Positions 47,787 through 63,537 of a DNA stretch of 64,000 nt are shown here, piece by piece; position 1 is the stretch's first letter; every line of letters begins with the position of its first letter. The translations under genes and the position numbers were made by a program. The DNA is from Rhizophagus clarus. Its lineage: Eukaryota > Glomeromycota > Glomeromycetes > Glomerales > Glomeraceae. The notes under the pieces were generated by a model. That model saw only the letters and a list, made by a program, of their open reading frames with translations, was not told the origin of the DNA and made no database searches. The stretch is taken from contig BLAL01000160.1 in NCBI GenBank assembly GCA_015698045.1, positions 2,418,001 through 2,482,000 of the forward strand, read 5' to 3'.

Positions 47787-49399
47787 ATGGGAGACGAAGA
47801 TAAGAATTTTGTTTTTTTCGACCCACCATTATGGAGGCAAAGGCGAAGTTTTGTTAACGAAGTTTTAAAAGACAGTAAAGTTACTTCGGTATTATGAACT
47901 TTATTTTTTTTTTTTTTCTTTTAAAAAAAAAAAAATTCATGAAATAAAAATTAAATTAATATTTTTTTTCTTCGATAGGTAGTAGATTTTGGATGTGGAG
48001 AGGGATCTCTTTTGTCTTTTCTTATTCAACCTTTTGAAGAATCTCCTATCACACAACTTGTTGGTGTTGACATAAATCGTGAAGTAGTTGAACAAGCTGT
48101 AGAGAATTGTCGTCCTTGGGATCATGATCTTGAATTTTTGAGATTGTCTCCATTAACTATAGACTTATACCAAGGTATTAAATAAATTTATAATCTTGAA
48201 AATTTTAATTCTTTTTTTTTATTTATTTTATAATTTGTTCAATTTATTAGGAAGCATCGATGTAGCAGATAAAAGATTTGTTGGATTCGATGCACTTGTT
48301 TGTATGGAAGTGTATGTATATCTAAATAATTTGCTATTTTTTTTTTGGTCGATTTATCATATAAATATTCTTTTTCCTACTTTTTAAAACAAGAATAGAG
48401 CATGTTGATCCTCCTGTGTTGGATAAATTTTTTGATGTGGTACTTGGTACTTACAAACCAAAGATTGTGATAGTAACAACGCCGAATGTAGAATTTAATG
48501 TTTATTTTCCACAATTAAAATATGGAACACCTGAGGCTACATTAAGAATTGAAGACCATCGTTTTGAATGGACGAGAAAGGAATTTCAAGAATGGTAAAA
48601 GATAAATAATTATTTTTCTTTTTAACATTTGATAATAATATATTGATCGTTTCTTTTTATTCTAAAAATAAGGGGAAATTCTGGTGCGAAAAAATATAAT
48701 TATTCTGTAGAATATACAGGTGTAGGTAAACTTAAAGATGGTGATCCAGCGGTAGGGAATGTCACACAAATCGCAATATTTCGAGATTTAAATCCATCAT
48801 CAAAACCATTATTGTCATCATTTGATTCATATGAGCATATTGAAAAGATTGTTTTTCCCTATTATAATGAACCAGATAAAAGTTACGAGGAAATTCTTGA
48901 AGTGATTCATTATTATTTACAATTTTTATGCAATAGAATAATAGATACTACAATTTATAAAAATGAACAGCATGATCCGAAACGTATTAAAATCGAAGAG
49001 ATTTGGGATATTCATAGAATTAGACAACTTTGTAAGTCTAAAGATAAATTATGTGATATCTTAAGGTCAAGCTCTGATTTTACATTGTTAAATGACGAAG
49101 AAATGATCGTACACAAGGAATATCATTTAGATTCTTATGATCACCGAGATAAAGATTATGATTATTACGATAAAAATTATAATTATTATGATGATTATGA
49201 TTATTATGGTGGTGATTATGATTATTATGATGACAATCCTGATTGTGATGAAATTCTTTCTAATTCAAATTACAATAATGATCAAAATTGGGTTACAACT
49301 ACTACAAACACTGCAACCACAACAAATGGATGGCCAGATTATAATGGTGATTGTGATAGAGGTTGGGGTGACGAAGAAAGTGATAATAATAATAAGTGA
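47787..49399 (+). CDS. HEN1: Small-RNA 2'-O-methyltransferase (HEN1 family)
   Basis: Methylates the 2'-OH at the 3' end of small RNAs, protecting them from tailing and decay in RNA silencing. Exons 47787-47888, 47979-48174, 48251-48311, 48394-48594 and 48673-49399; joined frame 428 residues. SAM-binding motif VVDFGCGEGS at residues 35-44. The HEN1-specific metal site is E119-V-I-E122-H123 plus H175 in EDHRFEWTR, with TTPNVEFN between them. Only the methyltransferase domain is present, without the plant-type N-terminal RNA-binding part, as in animal and bacterial members. The C-terminal ~70 residues are rich in Asp, Tyr and Asn (DYDYYDDNP-like) and look disordered. No lesion. It is tail-to-tail with eL42, with about 210 bp between stop codons. 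Confidence 0.9.
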
Positions 49400-49608
49400 T
49401 ACAATATCAAAGTAAAACCAAGTAAATAATATAATATTATTTAAATTTCACTTTCCATAATTAATAAATTGCTGTGTAATTTTTTTTTTTTTTTTGCTCT
49501 GATGTAGCAAAATTTATTAATTTCACATAATCAACTTTTGCTTACGTCGATTAAGATTGATTAAAAAAAAAACAAAACAAAATAGGGAATATTATTTTAT
49601 TAAGTAAC

Positions 49609-50489
<881 letters not shown>

Positions 50490-51409
50490 TATGTATAATG
50501 ATCACTTTAAAAACGACCAAACCGGAATTGAAGGAGGAAAGAAAAATCTATTATCTCTAAATTTTTATAAAAAAAAAAAAAATTTAACCAATCAAAAAAA
50601 AGTGAATCATGTGAATTAAGTATTTACAATTATGATCTCATCGATTCGCCCTAGTTATTTTTAGTACATACCAGAATTTTTTTATGGAAATTGAGTCATA
50701 TCCTATAATTATAAATCATTTCTGATTGGTGCAATGAAAACCCGATTACGCGCGTCGAATGGACACGTTTTTTTTTGAAACGAATTTGTATTTTGTGAAA
50801 GCTTGTAGGCTGAAAAAACTGATTAAAATGTATAAACAGATGTTAAAGAATAAATATATAAATATAAATATTACCATCTGAAACTTGTATTGGGCATGCT
50901 TAATATATTTATATGAGATATAATAATTTTCTATTTACATCACTTTCAATGGGACAATTTATCTCATAATTCACATAATGAACTTGATGGCGTGCCAAGT
51001 TTCTCTACCGAATATAGTTTTACCGAGCGAAATTGCGGGAAAAATTTGTAGAACGCCCAACAAAAATCGTCTGTGTTGATCATATACTAGAATTGGAATA
51101 ATTATTCTACTGGGGTCCTTTTTTTGAAGTAGTACAGGGGTTTGCAATGTCCGTTCTTTGTTCATAGTGATACAAACTTAATTCAATAGGAAATTCACAT
51201 TGCATTTTTTGATCATGACTAGCCTGCATAAAATGTATATAAATATCTCATGTCAAGCATGTTAAACGAGCTCCCCTTATTTTTCACATATATTAAAAAT
51301 TATCATATTATTCTTTTTAGTCGAGATTTCTAAGTAGATTGTTTGGAAGTAGTATTTTTTTTTTTTAAGAATAACTTGTAAAAAAACGCTGTATATTAGA
51401 AATATTAAT
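50490..51409. promoter_or_regulatory. Divergent upstream region of eL42 (-) and the NYN gene (+)
   Basis: About 0.9 kb with no coding signal between two head-to-head genes. No specific site assigned. The minus frame at 50971-51165 has no recognisable content. Confidence 0.35.
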
Positions 51410-52713
51410 ATGACACGCTCAAAGAAGTCCAAATCTCAGTCTTCCTCATCACGTGCTGCTTCATCCAAAAGTCCGCTGTCATATTTAAAGGAGGAAACAA
51501 CGGAAGAAATTCAAAATTTAGGAGATTTCAGTGCCTTGTGGATGTTTCTGAATGGTGAAAAAGAAAAATGGTCGAATATGCCGAGCATACCGGATATATC
51601 CTCATCTATGGACATTGAAAGTATATTGACAAATGTTCAATCAATAGAAAGTGAAACAAAGCAACCTCCACAGCTACCTCATTCCTCTTCTTCCGAATAC
51701 TCTTCCGAAGAAGAGATAGTGGTCACTGAACCAAAAGTGCATAAAGCTGTACAACAATCATCAAAGAAGGTTGAAGGTATTGTAACAGTTAGTAAAGCAA
51801 AGGGAGCTCCAAATAAGAAGAAGGGTAAAAAACCAAGTACGAATGAATCCAAAGCTGATGTGGCTGTGGGAAAGGTAAGATATTATATATTTCCTTTTTT
51901 GGTTCTATAAAATGATAGCATATGATAGCACACTAAAAATTTTTTTTTTTTTTTTTGAAGCTTATTGATGGCGTAAAAAAGGTTCATTTCAACGAAACTA
52001 CTCAAGGAAACCCTCGATCCAGGTATAACAATGATAAAAAATCAGATTTTATCTTAAATAACCCGAAGATACACAATATGACTAAAACATTCCGTTTTAG
52101 AGTCCCGATTCCAATTACAATATCGAACGATCCTATCCACGTTTTCATTGATAATTCTAACATCCTAGTTGGATTCTTGGCGTATTGTAGACAACACGCA
52201 AGACGTACTAAAGGACTTTCAGGTCAAAAATCAAAACCCATGTTAGATTATAATGCTCTTCTTACCATTCTAGAACGTGAACGGAATATCGCACGTAAAG
52301 TTTTAGTAGCTTCTTCGCCATTATATCAACCACTAGAAAAAGCGGTTCAAGCTGGTTACGATGTCTCCGTTTTAAAACGTGTTAGTGACTATCAATCACC
52401 TTTTGAGATGGAAAAAGAACAATGCGTTGATGAACTACTCCATCTCAAGATTCTGGAATCTTTACTAGATTATCATGCTCCAGCTACTTTGGTCCTCGCC
52501 AGTGGAGATGGAAAAGACGCAGAATATTTCGAGGGAGGCTTTCATAAATGCGTAATTAAAGCATTAGAACGTGGTTGGAAAGTCGAGATTATCAGTTGGA
52601 AACGCCAATTGAGTCAAAACTTCTTGAACAAGAAATTCTTAAGTAAATGGGAAGGTCAATATCACGTCGTTTTCTTGGATTGGTTTGCAACAGAGCTTGG
52701 ATGTTACATGTAA
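51410..52713 (+). CDS. NYN (PIN-like) domain protein, putative ribonuclease
   Basis: Exons 51410-51874 and 51961-52713; 405 residues. Residues 1-155 are low-complexity, Ser/Lys/Glu-rich with basic patches (KKKGKKP) and probably disordered. Residues ~213-385 form an NYN/PIN fold: HVFIDNSNILVG (D219, N220, N222), a central acidic position in KEQCVDELLHLK (D312) and LVLASGDGKDAEYF (D338, D341), then GWKVEIISWKRQLS. These acidic residues are in the order expected for metal-dependent RNA cleavage by NYN domains. Role inferred as RNA processing or decay; substrate unknown. It sits between eL42 and IMP3 in the conserved block and shows no lesion. Confidence 0.85.
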
Positions 52714-54002
52714 CGAAATGTTATACCTAAAGACCTTAAATAATTGTTGTGAATAGTAAATTTATTACATTACCTTATTATGTAAATTCTGTGTTTAAAA
52801 TTATAAAAATTATATAACGAATCTTTTCTTAAGTACACGTTGAACTATTTATATTTTCTTTACCATATTTCTTTTCTTTTTATTTCTCTTTTTTTCCTTA
52901 TACATAGATCTCATACACGCATATACTGTAAATCCGCATTCGTCTTTCTTTCAATCTTTTATTATTACTATACCAAAGCTACTACCTAATTTTGTAAAAT
53001 TGTTTTTTTTTATAGACTCTTTACTACTCACTATATTACATTTATTTCATTTTTCCCCTTTTCTTTCTTTCCTTATCATATATAAAATTTATATAATACA
53101 CCATCTATTACCTTATACTCCCTATAAACCATATTATTACATCAATGCGGGTGCTGACACCACAAAAGAAAATTGATGCGTAATTCATTTAATAATATAA
53201 ACAGCGAATTATTATTATTTTTTTCTGTATATATTTTTTACATCTCTTCTCTAAAAAAAAAAAAAAAAAAATTAAATCTAATACAATTTTACTACCCTTT
53301 CATCATCACCCGTTTTATAATTTCTTCCTTGTACATAATTTATTATTATTTCTTATTATTATTATGCAGTGTATGTTTTTTTTCTTTACGGATATAAACT
53401 TTTTTCTTAGAGTTTATATATTTTATTTTAAATTTTACGAACCTTAGTTAAGGAGGGAAATTAATCGAGGATAAATTCTTTTTAATAAGAGATGTTTTGC
53501 GTAGTGGTTCTTTTTTCTCTTCCTTATTATTATTTCAAATTCAAAATTCTCCTTTTTATTGAAAAGTTAGAGTGGAATTTCTTTTTTAGGGATTAATATA
53601 CAAGTTTTAGTTTGGTATTCTTGTTTTTAGTTTTTAGTTTTAGTTTAGATAGAAATTGATTTTTTTAACTTCTTTTTACTGTGTTAAAAGGTTAAAATTG
53701 TGGATAATTTTAAAATCGTGGTCGGTCTTTTAGTTTTACGTTTTATAATTTTTTTTTGCCTTAGTAATTTTCTAGTGCATTTGTTAGCTTACTTTTGAGT
53801 TACATATAAAAGAAAATTATTGAAGAAAAAATTAAAAATAAAAAATTTCAGATTCTTTTTTGTTGGTTTGAAAATTATATATTTTATTTTATTTTTTTTT
53901 TTTTTTCCGGTGAATCTCTACGTATAATATTATGTTATTATAAAATTGACCCCATGATAAATAATGATACATCGCTTCAATGCAAATTTATGATTTTTAT
54001 GA
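52714..54002. other. 3' region between NYN gene and IMP3
   Basis: Strongly T-rich on the plus strand, with many short poly-T/poly-A runs. It probably contains the 3'UTRs of both convergent genes. No further gene seen. Confidence 0.4.
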
Positions 54003-54907
54003 TTACAATAAATCATAATCATCAAGCTAATATAAATCAATTAACAATTAATTAATAACAGATAGAAAAAAAAAAAAAAAAAAAAAAAAAATCTTTTTTC
54101 AAAGGATTCATAATATTTATTATCACCTTATCATTATACTTCATAATCTTTCTTTTAATCTTGGAAGTATCTACCCATGTCACAAAATCTTCAAGATTTC
54201 TAAAATAAATACCAATAAGAATTAAATTAAGTAAATTAATATTTTTTAAAAATTATGAATGACATACCTTGTAACTAAATAGGCAGGGTCAGTAATCGTT
54301 TCAGGTCCCACACGAATATGGCCTTGTTCAATAAATGTAACAGCCTCCTTAACATTTTCAGCCATTTTTAATCGGCACATTACTATAGGTAATCTTCGCC
54401 TATGGAAAATAAAAAGAAATATATCATCAAATTAATCTCGATCATCATAATTTATTGTACCAGCTTTTCTCAAACTCACCTACAAAAAGTTGAAACGTTA
54501 ATCTTATCAACTTGACTAAATTGCTTTTTACTTGTAATTAGACCCATCGAATATAATTTATCCAACAAAGAAGTCTCTTGTTTACTTCTAACAGGATCTC
54601 TTGGATCAAGTAATGATATACGATTAGCAAGTTTCTTTATTGAACCACATAATTTATTATATTTATGATAATCTTCTCGTTTCTGTAAATGATATCTACG
54701 AATTACTTTTATTTCTCTTATATTATCCTCATTCTTCCACTAAAATACAAAAAAAAAGAAAAATCGTGAAAGAAATGAAATTAGAAAAATAATATATATA
54801 TAATAATAAATAAATAAATATAAATAAAGTAGAATTCCTTAGTTTACCTGAAGGAAATCAACTTTCTTGAGTAATTTTTGTTCATGATATTTTAATTTTC
54901 GGACCAT
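54003..54907 (-). CDS. IMP3: U3 snoRNP protein IMP3
   Basis: Exons 54907-54848, 54739-54480, 54399-54268, 54199-54127 and 54026-54003, joined without a break into 182 residues (family about 183-184). It begins [20 protein letters not shown], has the S4-type RNA-binding part ([20 protein letters not shown], then [11 protein letters not shown]) and the family-specific [20 protein letters not shown] end. The last eight residues LDDYDLL come from a 24-nt exon beyond an intron that contains a run of 26 A. IMP3 joins U3 snoRNA base-pairing to pre-18S rRNA in the SSU processome (nucleolus). The spliced ending matches the conserved acidic tail, which supports the model. Confidence 0.95.
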
Positions 54908-57900
54908 ACTGTAGTGAAATTTTTAGTGAAATTTTTTTTTTCGTGAGAGATTTACAATTTCCAATTTATATCAAGTAGTATTATAACATATCAAGTAGTA
55001 TAACATGCAAATCAAGTTAATGCTATTTTTATCACAGTGTAACGTTCCATCTTTGTGCGCGTTTTTTACATTTCTAAAGAACAAAAGTGCGTAAATTTTT
55101 TAATTTATAAATCGAAAGTCTTGAATTGGTTTATAAGCATATAATTTATTATCACAATCATGCTATACGTAGATGACTGAGAAAAAAAGATCCTTAAACG
55201 CTTATGAACAAAAAAACACTTCTTTTTTAAATTAGAAGAAATATTTAACCAATTATTTGTGTCTTAACATTTTGTTCTCGATATGCACTTAGTTACACAT
55301 AACACATTAACAAGATAATTTAAAAATAAAATAATCATAGGTATACTTTATTCCATAAAAAGCTATTTATTTCAGATTAAAAGTGATTTTTCCCTAAATA
55401 CACAGAATTCTGTTGTGACAAGATGAAATTTTTCGTATTTGTCACGTCCTATTGGATAAAGGTACACGGCTACACGCCGTTGTCTGCCATTATAATTATC
55501 TAATTATTCCAATTTTAATTTATAAATTCATTGTTCTGTAGTATTCACAGTCGAATGATACGTCAATATTATACAGTAGATTTATTAGAATCGAGTATGA
55601 TAGGAAATACCTTTTACAATTTCATTTTAATATAATATTATTTTTTTTATCATTGTGGACTACAGCAAATTGATTTTTTTAACGATGGATTATATGATCA
55701 AATCATTCTACATATAATGAATCTCTGCAATATAGAATTACATTCGTTTCGTTTATTTATTAATGTTATAAATTATATATATATATATATTTTGTTTTAA
55801 AAAAAAAAAAAAAAAACAAAAAAATAATGAGGGATATATAGTTTATTTATATGATTGTTATACTATTAAAAAGAAATTTCTTTATAATATCAAATTATCG
55901 TGTCACAAATAAATAAAATACAAAATTTTTCCTACGATATAAAAACTTCTATTATAGACTCAATATATGATAAAAAGTAAATGCTTCCATGTGACAATTC
56001 ATTTTTGTTAAATTATGCATTAATTCGAGGTGCATCTATTATATAAGATTATTTTGTAAAGTCATTTCTAGCGAAAAGTTAATAATTATGGTCTCTTGAC
56101 GCAGTAAAATAATGTTTATTTATTGGATGATAATGATAATCCTGATTTCTGTATCACAAAAAATTTATTTATCGTCGCTTTCAAAAATGGTTAAATATTC
56201 GAAATTTCGAATACCCAATGTTCGTCCATTTTTCGTCCATTTTTTGTCTAGTTTTCGTCCGGTTTCCGGGTTTCTTTTTTTTCCCTCCAAATATAACAGC
56301 ATCAACCATTCTGAAAACAGCGATAAGATAAAAAAATTAATAATTAAATTTCAGACTCTTTAAATAAAACATGTTCAAAAAGCGAGAAAATGATGGGAAG
56401 ATTCTATTTTCAATAATCTATACTTGGACATTATAATTCATTTCGTCCAACAATGATATAAAAGATATATAAAATAAATTTCAAATACAGATGAACTAGA
56501 TCCCATTGGGTGGTTATAAAACCGAGCCAGCTATGGATTGAGCGTTTGCGCACAAACAAGCGATGGTCCATTTTTCCTCTTTCAATCTTTAACCACCAAC
56601 GTAGATATGAGAACAGCAGATGCATTTTTCCACTTCAAGAATTATATATACATGCTACCCAAATTCAAAATTGCCAATCCTAAATCCTAAAATCTACAAA
56701 TTTTTTGGGAACGCGACATGTTTGAATTTGCGCGGCATCAACTGTTTATAATGATTCTCATCCCCAACGGTTTCCATATTCCGCAAAGTTTACAAGGGAG
56801 CCTTTACTCACAAGTACCAATTGAATGAGCTTACATCATTAATTTGGGAGTTAGAAAATCTGAATTTTCGGAAGATAGGTTTTTCATATTGGCTGATCAG
56901 ATATCTATAGAAAATCAAGGAAGGGCAAAAGGAACATGTTTTATAATAATACGCTTTTTTATGATTTCTATATCAAATTAGTGTAATTTTTATTATTATA
57001 GTAATAAGGAAACGTTATTTTTAGCTTTGCAGAATATTAAATTTTAATAAAATCATGAATTGCTTTATAAACAAATTTGTAATATTTAAAACCATTCGTA
57101 ATAGGCTTCTGGCCATCATTAATGTTTTGGAGGTCTGGATCAAACGAAATCTTATTCTCTGAAAATAATAAGGATTCATGTGAATCTTTCATTCTTCAGC
57201 GAATTTTGAAAATGGAATCCCTAAGGATTGTTAAGAATCCTTAGGGATATTTATTTATTTATATTTATATATTCATTTATTTTTTCTATTTATTAACATG
57301 TTCGTTAATAATTACATATTTTTCTAGTTAAATGATGATTATAATTAACAAAAAGTTCTGTTTCGAATTGCAAAGAAAATCTCTAAAAAAAAAATAATGT
57401 AAATTCAAGGCAAAAAAAAATTTAAGAACATTAGTGAGTTATTAAATAAAAAAATTCTTCCATATTTTTCTGTATACATGTACAGTATATACTGACCCCA
57501 TATCTAAGTCCAATCAGGTTTAATTAACATTCTTGAATAAAGGAAGTGAAAAAAATCAATATACTTCTTTAAATACACATACCCGATCCCAAATTCAAGT
57601 TGCTACAAAGTAAAATATTAGTTGAGGAGAAATAATAAAACTAGTAGTATAGTACTCTAAATGTTAAATATAAAATAGTAGTATATGCTTTTCAAAAAAA
57701 CCCATTCAAAACACATACCGACTCCATATATTCAACAGAAGAATTAAAATAATATATAGTAAATAAAATATAAAACTCTGCCGCGTTTTCCTATATATAC
57801 ATAGCACCTGACCTCTGTCTTCTTACATGAACTCTATGGTCAATAGCAATAGAACAAAACCCACAAAATTAAAAAGATATTAACATTATTCTTTGATAAA

Positions 57901-60609
57901 TAAAGAAAATAAATATAAATTCTCACTCTAATTTACTTTTTTACATATAATCTGCTTGAACGGATATATAAAGGATATTAAACTTTTTTCCTTCGAAAAT
58001 GACACTTTGAACCTATAAAAAAAGTAAACGAGAACATTAGTTAACTTTCGAAAAAAAGAAATAAAAATACTTTCAGTAATGATATGAATACATTTTCTCT
58101 AGGATCGTCAGTTTCAATGTAATTCTTCAAACAATATCTGTTAGAATTAAATATTTATATACGTGTAAATACATGTGTTAGGTCACGATAAATGGTTGTG
58201 GATTAAGATATATTATATCATACTCTTCTGCCAACTTTTCGTTTTTTATCTTTTACATGGTCATGTTGACCGAAACGACTAAGAATCGCACGGGCTTCAC
58301 AAAAATCCAAGTAGTACATTATAATGTTTAATTTAATCCTTCTAGTCCCAATTATTAAGACACAAATATTACAAAATGGCAAACCATCTGATCGTAAATA
58401 GCGCAAATTAGCTAATATTGTTTCTGCTTATAATGCATTGATTCATCTTTTAAAACTTCAATAATCTTTTATTTGTATCCTCGGTTTCTTCTAACATAGA
58501 ACGAAAAGAGAAACATTACATATATTTAAACTTAGCGAGAATATTAAAAAAAATTTTAATTAATTACCGCCTATTTCTTCTCAATATTGCCCAGTTATTT
58601 AAATATCAGTTTATTGTAAAAGTCTGGGAAAATTCTCAATCTCTGAATAAAAATCTAGTAGTTAATAATTAGTTTTTTACTAAGAAAAATTTTTGATGCA
58701 TACAGTATACATGCTAAAAATAAAGCCGGCAAACTTTATTTTAATTATATGCAAAATCTGCCTAACCACGTGAACTTAAGAAAATACATCCTTAGACTTG
58801 GATGTGGGCTGGTAATCCTTTGATCGATAACTAAGCCACTCTACGTGGAACTGGATAAGTTCACGACAAAAACTCCTCACTCTTATCTGCACAACAATGT
58901 TACAAATGTCTTTTAACACAAAAACTTTGTTTCTTAACTACTTTAACAATGTTTCCAATCCGTGAGAAACATAAACTGGAATCCGGTAAAATAAATGCAT
59001 CATTCTCATCAATGATGTACATATTTTCGATCAAACGCGTACATAAAAAATGGAAATTCAATTTAAAACTAAGTCAGTCAGTGAATTTAATAAAAAATGC
59101 TGAGATATCGTGTAACACTCACCAAACACTATAATAGCAAAGGATTACGATTTCAGAGTGGTTGTATCTGATTTTTTGTGCGCATTTTGATACTAAATTG
59201 ATATCATAGTAGCTATAATTAACAGAGAAATGTAATTAGTTAGGTATCGTATATAACTTAATAAGCAGTATTCATTATCTTTCAATAACCTTTCCAAATC
59301 GCAATTTTTATCGGATCTATTAGTAGTAGTGACTCGAAACGATTGGAAGGAGTGGTTTAGGTCTAAGCAACCCGCAGTCCCCAGACTTCCAAACTTGAGC
59401 GACTCGCAGTCCTAATTCTCCTAAACAAGAGGCTCTATAATCCAAGAGGCTCTGTAGTCCATATGCATAAATATACTTACAATCCAAGTTTGATTCGAGT
59501 ACTTCTTCCAGAATCTTGGACTATCACTCGACATACTTGCGAAAGTTCGCCATTTGACATTTCCCTGCCGATAGTGTCGAATATATTACGGCATCGGAAT
59601 TGGAGAAGTGTTCCATTGAAAACAAAGAAATAATATAGTTATGATGGAACAGACAAAAGGCTTATTCTAAATGCTTACTCTATTTTTATCGATGCAAGCA
59701 GAAAAAAGAACAGTTCGCGTAGAAGAAAATCACTCGTGTAGAGAGGAAATCACGTGTATAGAAGTTAACTGAACGGCCTATTGTATTATTAAACTATCCA
59801 TTTACCCAGTAGCACCGTCACTTTTCTAAATTATCACAGCCACACACATCTGAAAGTTATTTTCGCATCTTTAAAATATTGAGTATCTTCTTTAATTAAT
59901 ATATAAAAGTGATTGTTTTTCATACTGATTGTTTTTCATACTTTCAATTGTTTATTTATAATTTTTGCTAATAAAGTTAATAAAACAGATAATTAAACAT
60001 ATATAGAATAAATATACTATTGTCTGAAAGAAAAAACGCGTAAGGTCTTGGCCTTGCCATATAAAATTAGACTGACAACTTCTCCTTTCAGGGAGGTTTC
60101 GTAATCGGAACATATAGAATAGTAACACGTCTTAATATTTGATATTAAGAAAGTGTGGAAAGTTGTAAGGTACGAAATTTCCTTATTAGAATAAGTGTAT
60201 GGATAGCGTATTTGATTTTTTTTTTTTTTACTAGTGAGAAGCGTGAATTGTGAAATTTTAATATTTATTATTAAAAAGGTACAGGTACGAAATTTTCTCT
60301 ACAAATATAACAAGCTAACTCGATAAATAGAGCCCATGCCTATCAAATAATTTTACTTGGTCTCCATTTAGTTTTCCAATTTCCAAAAAACGGTTTACTT
60401 TGACCAAATTTTTGTAAACCAGTTAATAACAGTGTAGTAAATAAATAAATTCAATAAATTCTACACTTAATAAGTTTAAAATAAAAAAAAATGGAAAATA
60501 AGAACTACAAAATTAGTCATTACATGATTTCTAAACCACAGCTTTATTCGCACATTTCAAAAACTTTGTATAAATAATATGTTTAAAAAGCAATTTCCTT
60601 TTATATTAA
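54908..60609. other. Long AT-rich intergenic region
   Basis: No intact gene recognised. Points noted: a TTTTTCGTCC-type short repeat at 56219-56262; a near-perfect 28-bp palindrome CCCTAAGGATT..AATCCTTAGGG at about 57221-57248; worn coding-like text on the minus strand at 58500-58218 (contains ILANLRYLRSDGLPFCN and ILSRFGQHDHVKDKKRKVG, interrupted by frame changes); and a less AT-rich block at 59330-59600 that may be repeat-derived. Confidence 0.4.
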
Positions 60610-62592
<1,983 letters not shown>

Positions 62593-63057
62593 TTTTTATG
62601 AAGGTGAAAATTTTTTTTTCAGATATAACGATAATCTCGATGCAACTTTAAAAAATTATTATTGAAGCTAAACCATTTTTCCATAGTCAGACGATCTTTA
62701 AGTGATACGTGAATAATCCGGATTTATCAGCGATCGTAACTTTCGTTCCTTCTAGAATTATAAATCGTCCGGTTTAAATTATAAATTGTTATTAAGTCAA
62801 GATAAAAGAAGAAAACTTATATTTTTTAGTAGGACCTTATATATATATATATATAATATTATATGGTTAGGAATAACTTGAGATTTTGCAAATAGTCACC
62901 TTTGAAAAAATATAGTTTATTAGTAAAAAAATCATTTAGTAATATTATCCAAACTTTATTATTTGTATTTCTTATAATAAAAATAAAAATAAATATAATA
63001 AAAAAGAAATTAATATTTAATTTAGTTTTAACTAGTCTAAAATCACTTTAGTTTTTA
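62593..63057. promoter_or_regulatory. Upstream region of the class III ADH gene
   Basis: AT-rich with a short (TA)n run at about 62838-62853. The minus-strand promoter should lie at 62600-62800; no site assigned. Confidence 0.35.
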
Positions 63058-63535
63058 CAGTCAGCCCTCCATATAATCACCAAGTTGGTTACACCCTTAA
63101 CTGGTGATTGTATAGAGGTGTGATTGTATATATAGTATATAATTTTTTTTATCAGAAATCAGAAATAAAAATTATTAAAATTATCTTAATTTTGGCCTGA
63201 ATTATAAATTATAAAATTATAAATCATATGAATTGCATATTTTTGGGTGATAGCCATGAACAATTTTGAAAATTTCTTATAATCTACATTCTAAAAAAGG
63301 AAATTTGTTTATAATTCCGGCTGAAATTTTGATCTGACTGAAATTATAGTGACTATACAGAGGTTTAATTACTAGTAAAAATAATATGTATGTTACGAAT
63401 CATGTGGTGATAGTGATTATAACCGAATTGTGATTATAAAGAGGTAAATTAACTAAGTAAAAGTCAGTTTCACAAAATTAGGTTCTTATGTAGAGGTGTG
63501 ACTATATAGGGTATGATTGTATAGAGGTCTGACTG
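63058..63535. mobile_element. pogo/Tc1-type MITE, 478 bp
   Basis: Left end CAGTCAGCCCTCCATATAAT; the reverse complement of the right end is CAGTCAGACCTCTATACAAT (17 of 20 identical). TA lies on both sides (63056-63057 and 63536-63537). The interior repeats GTGATTATAAAGAGGT / GTGATTGTATAGAGGT-like words in both halves. CAGT..ACCTCTATA ends are typical of pogo/Fot-like elements (inference). No coding sequence. Confidence 0.87.
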
Positions 63536-63537
63536 TA

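Noticed and set aside
49137..49415. 92-codon Ile/Met-rich frame
   Set aside because: Out-of-frame reading of the HEN1 tail's GAT/TAT repeats.
58780..58870. tRNA-like segment (minus strand, GTGGCTTAGTTATCGA A-box-like, acceptor-like CCACGT/ACGTGG)
   Set aside because: No proper anticodon arm or B box (GGTTCGANTCC) could be drawn; at best a worn tRNA-derived sequence.
59100..59840. Possible solo LTR (TGTAACA-like start at about 59110, less AT-rich body)
   Set aside because: No matching end, no target-site duplication and no second copy in the window.
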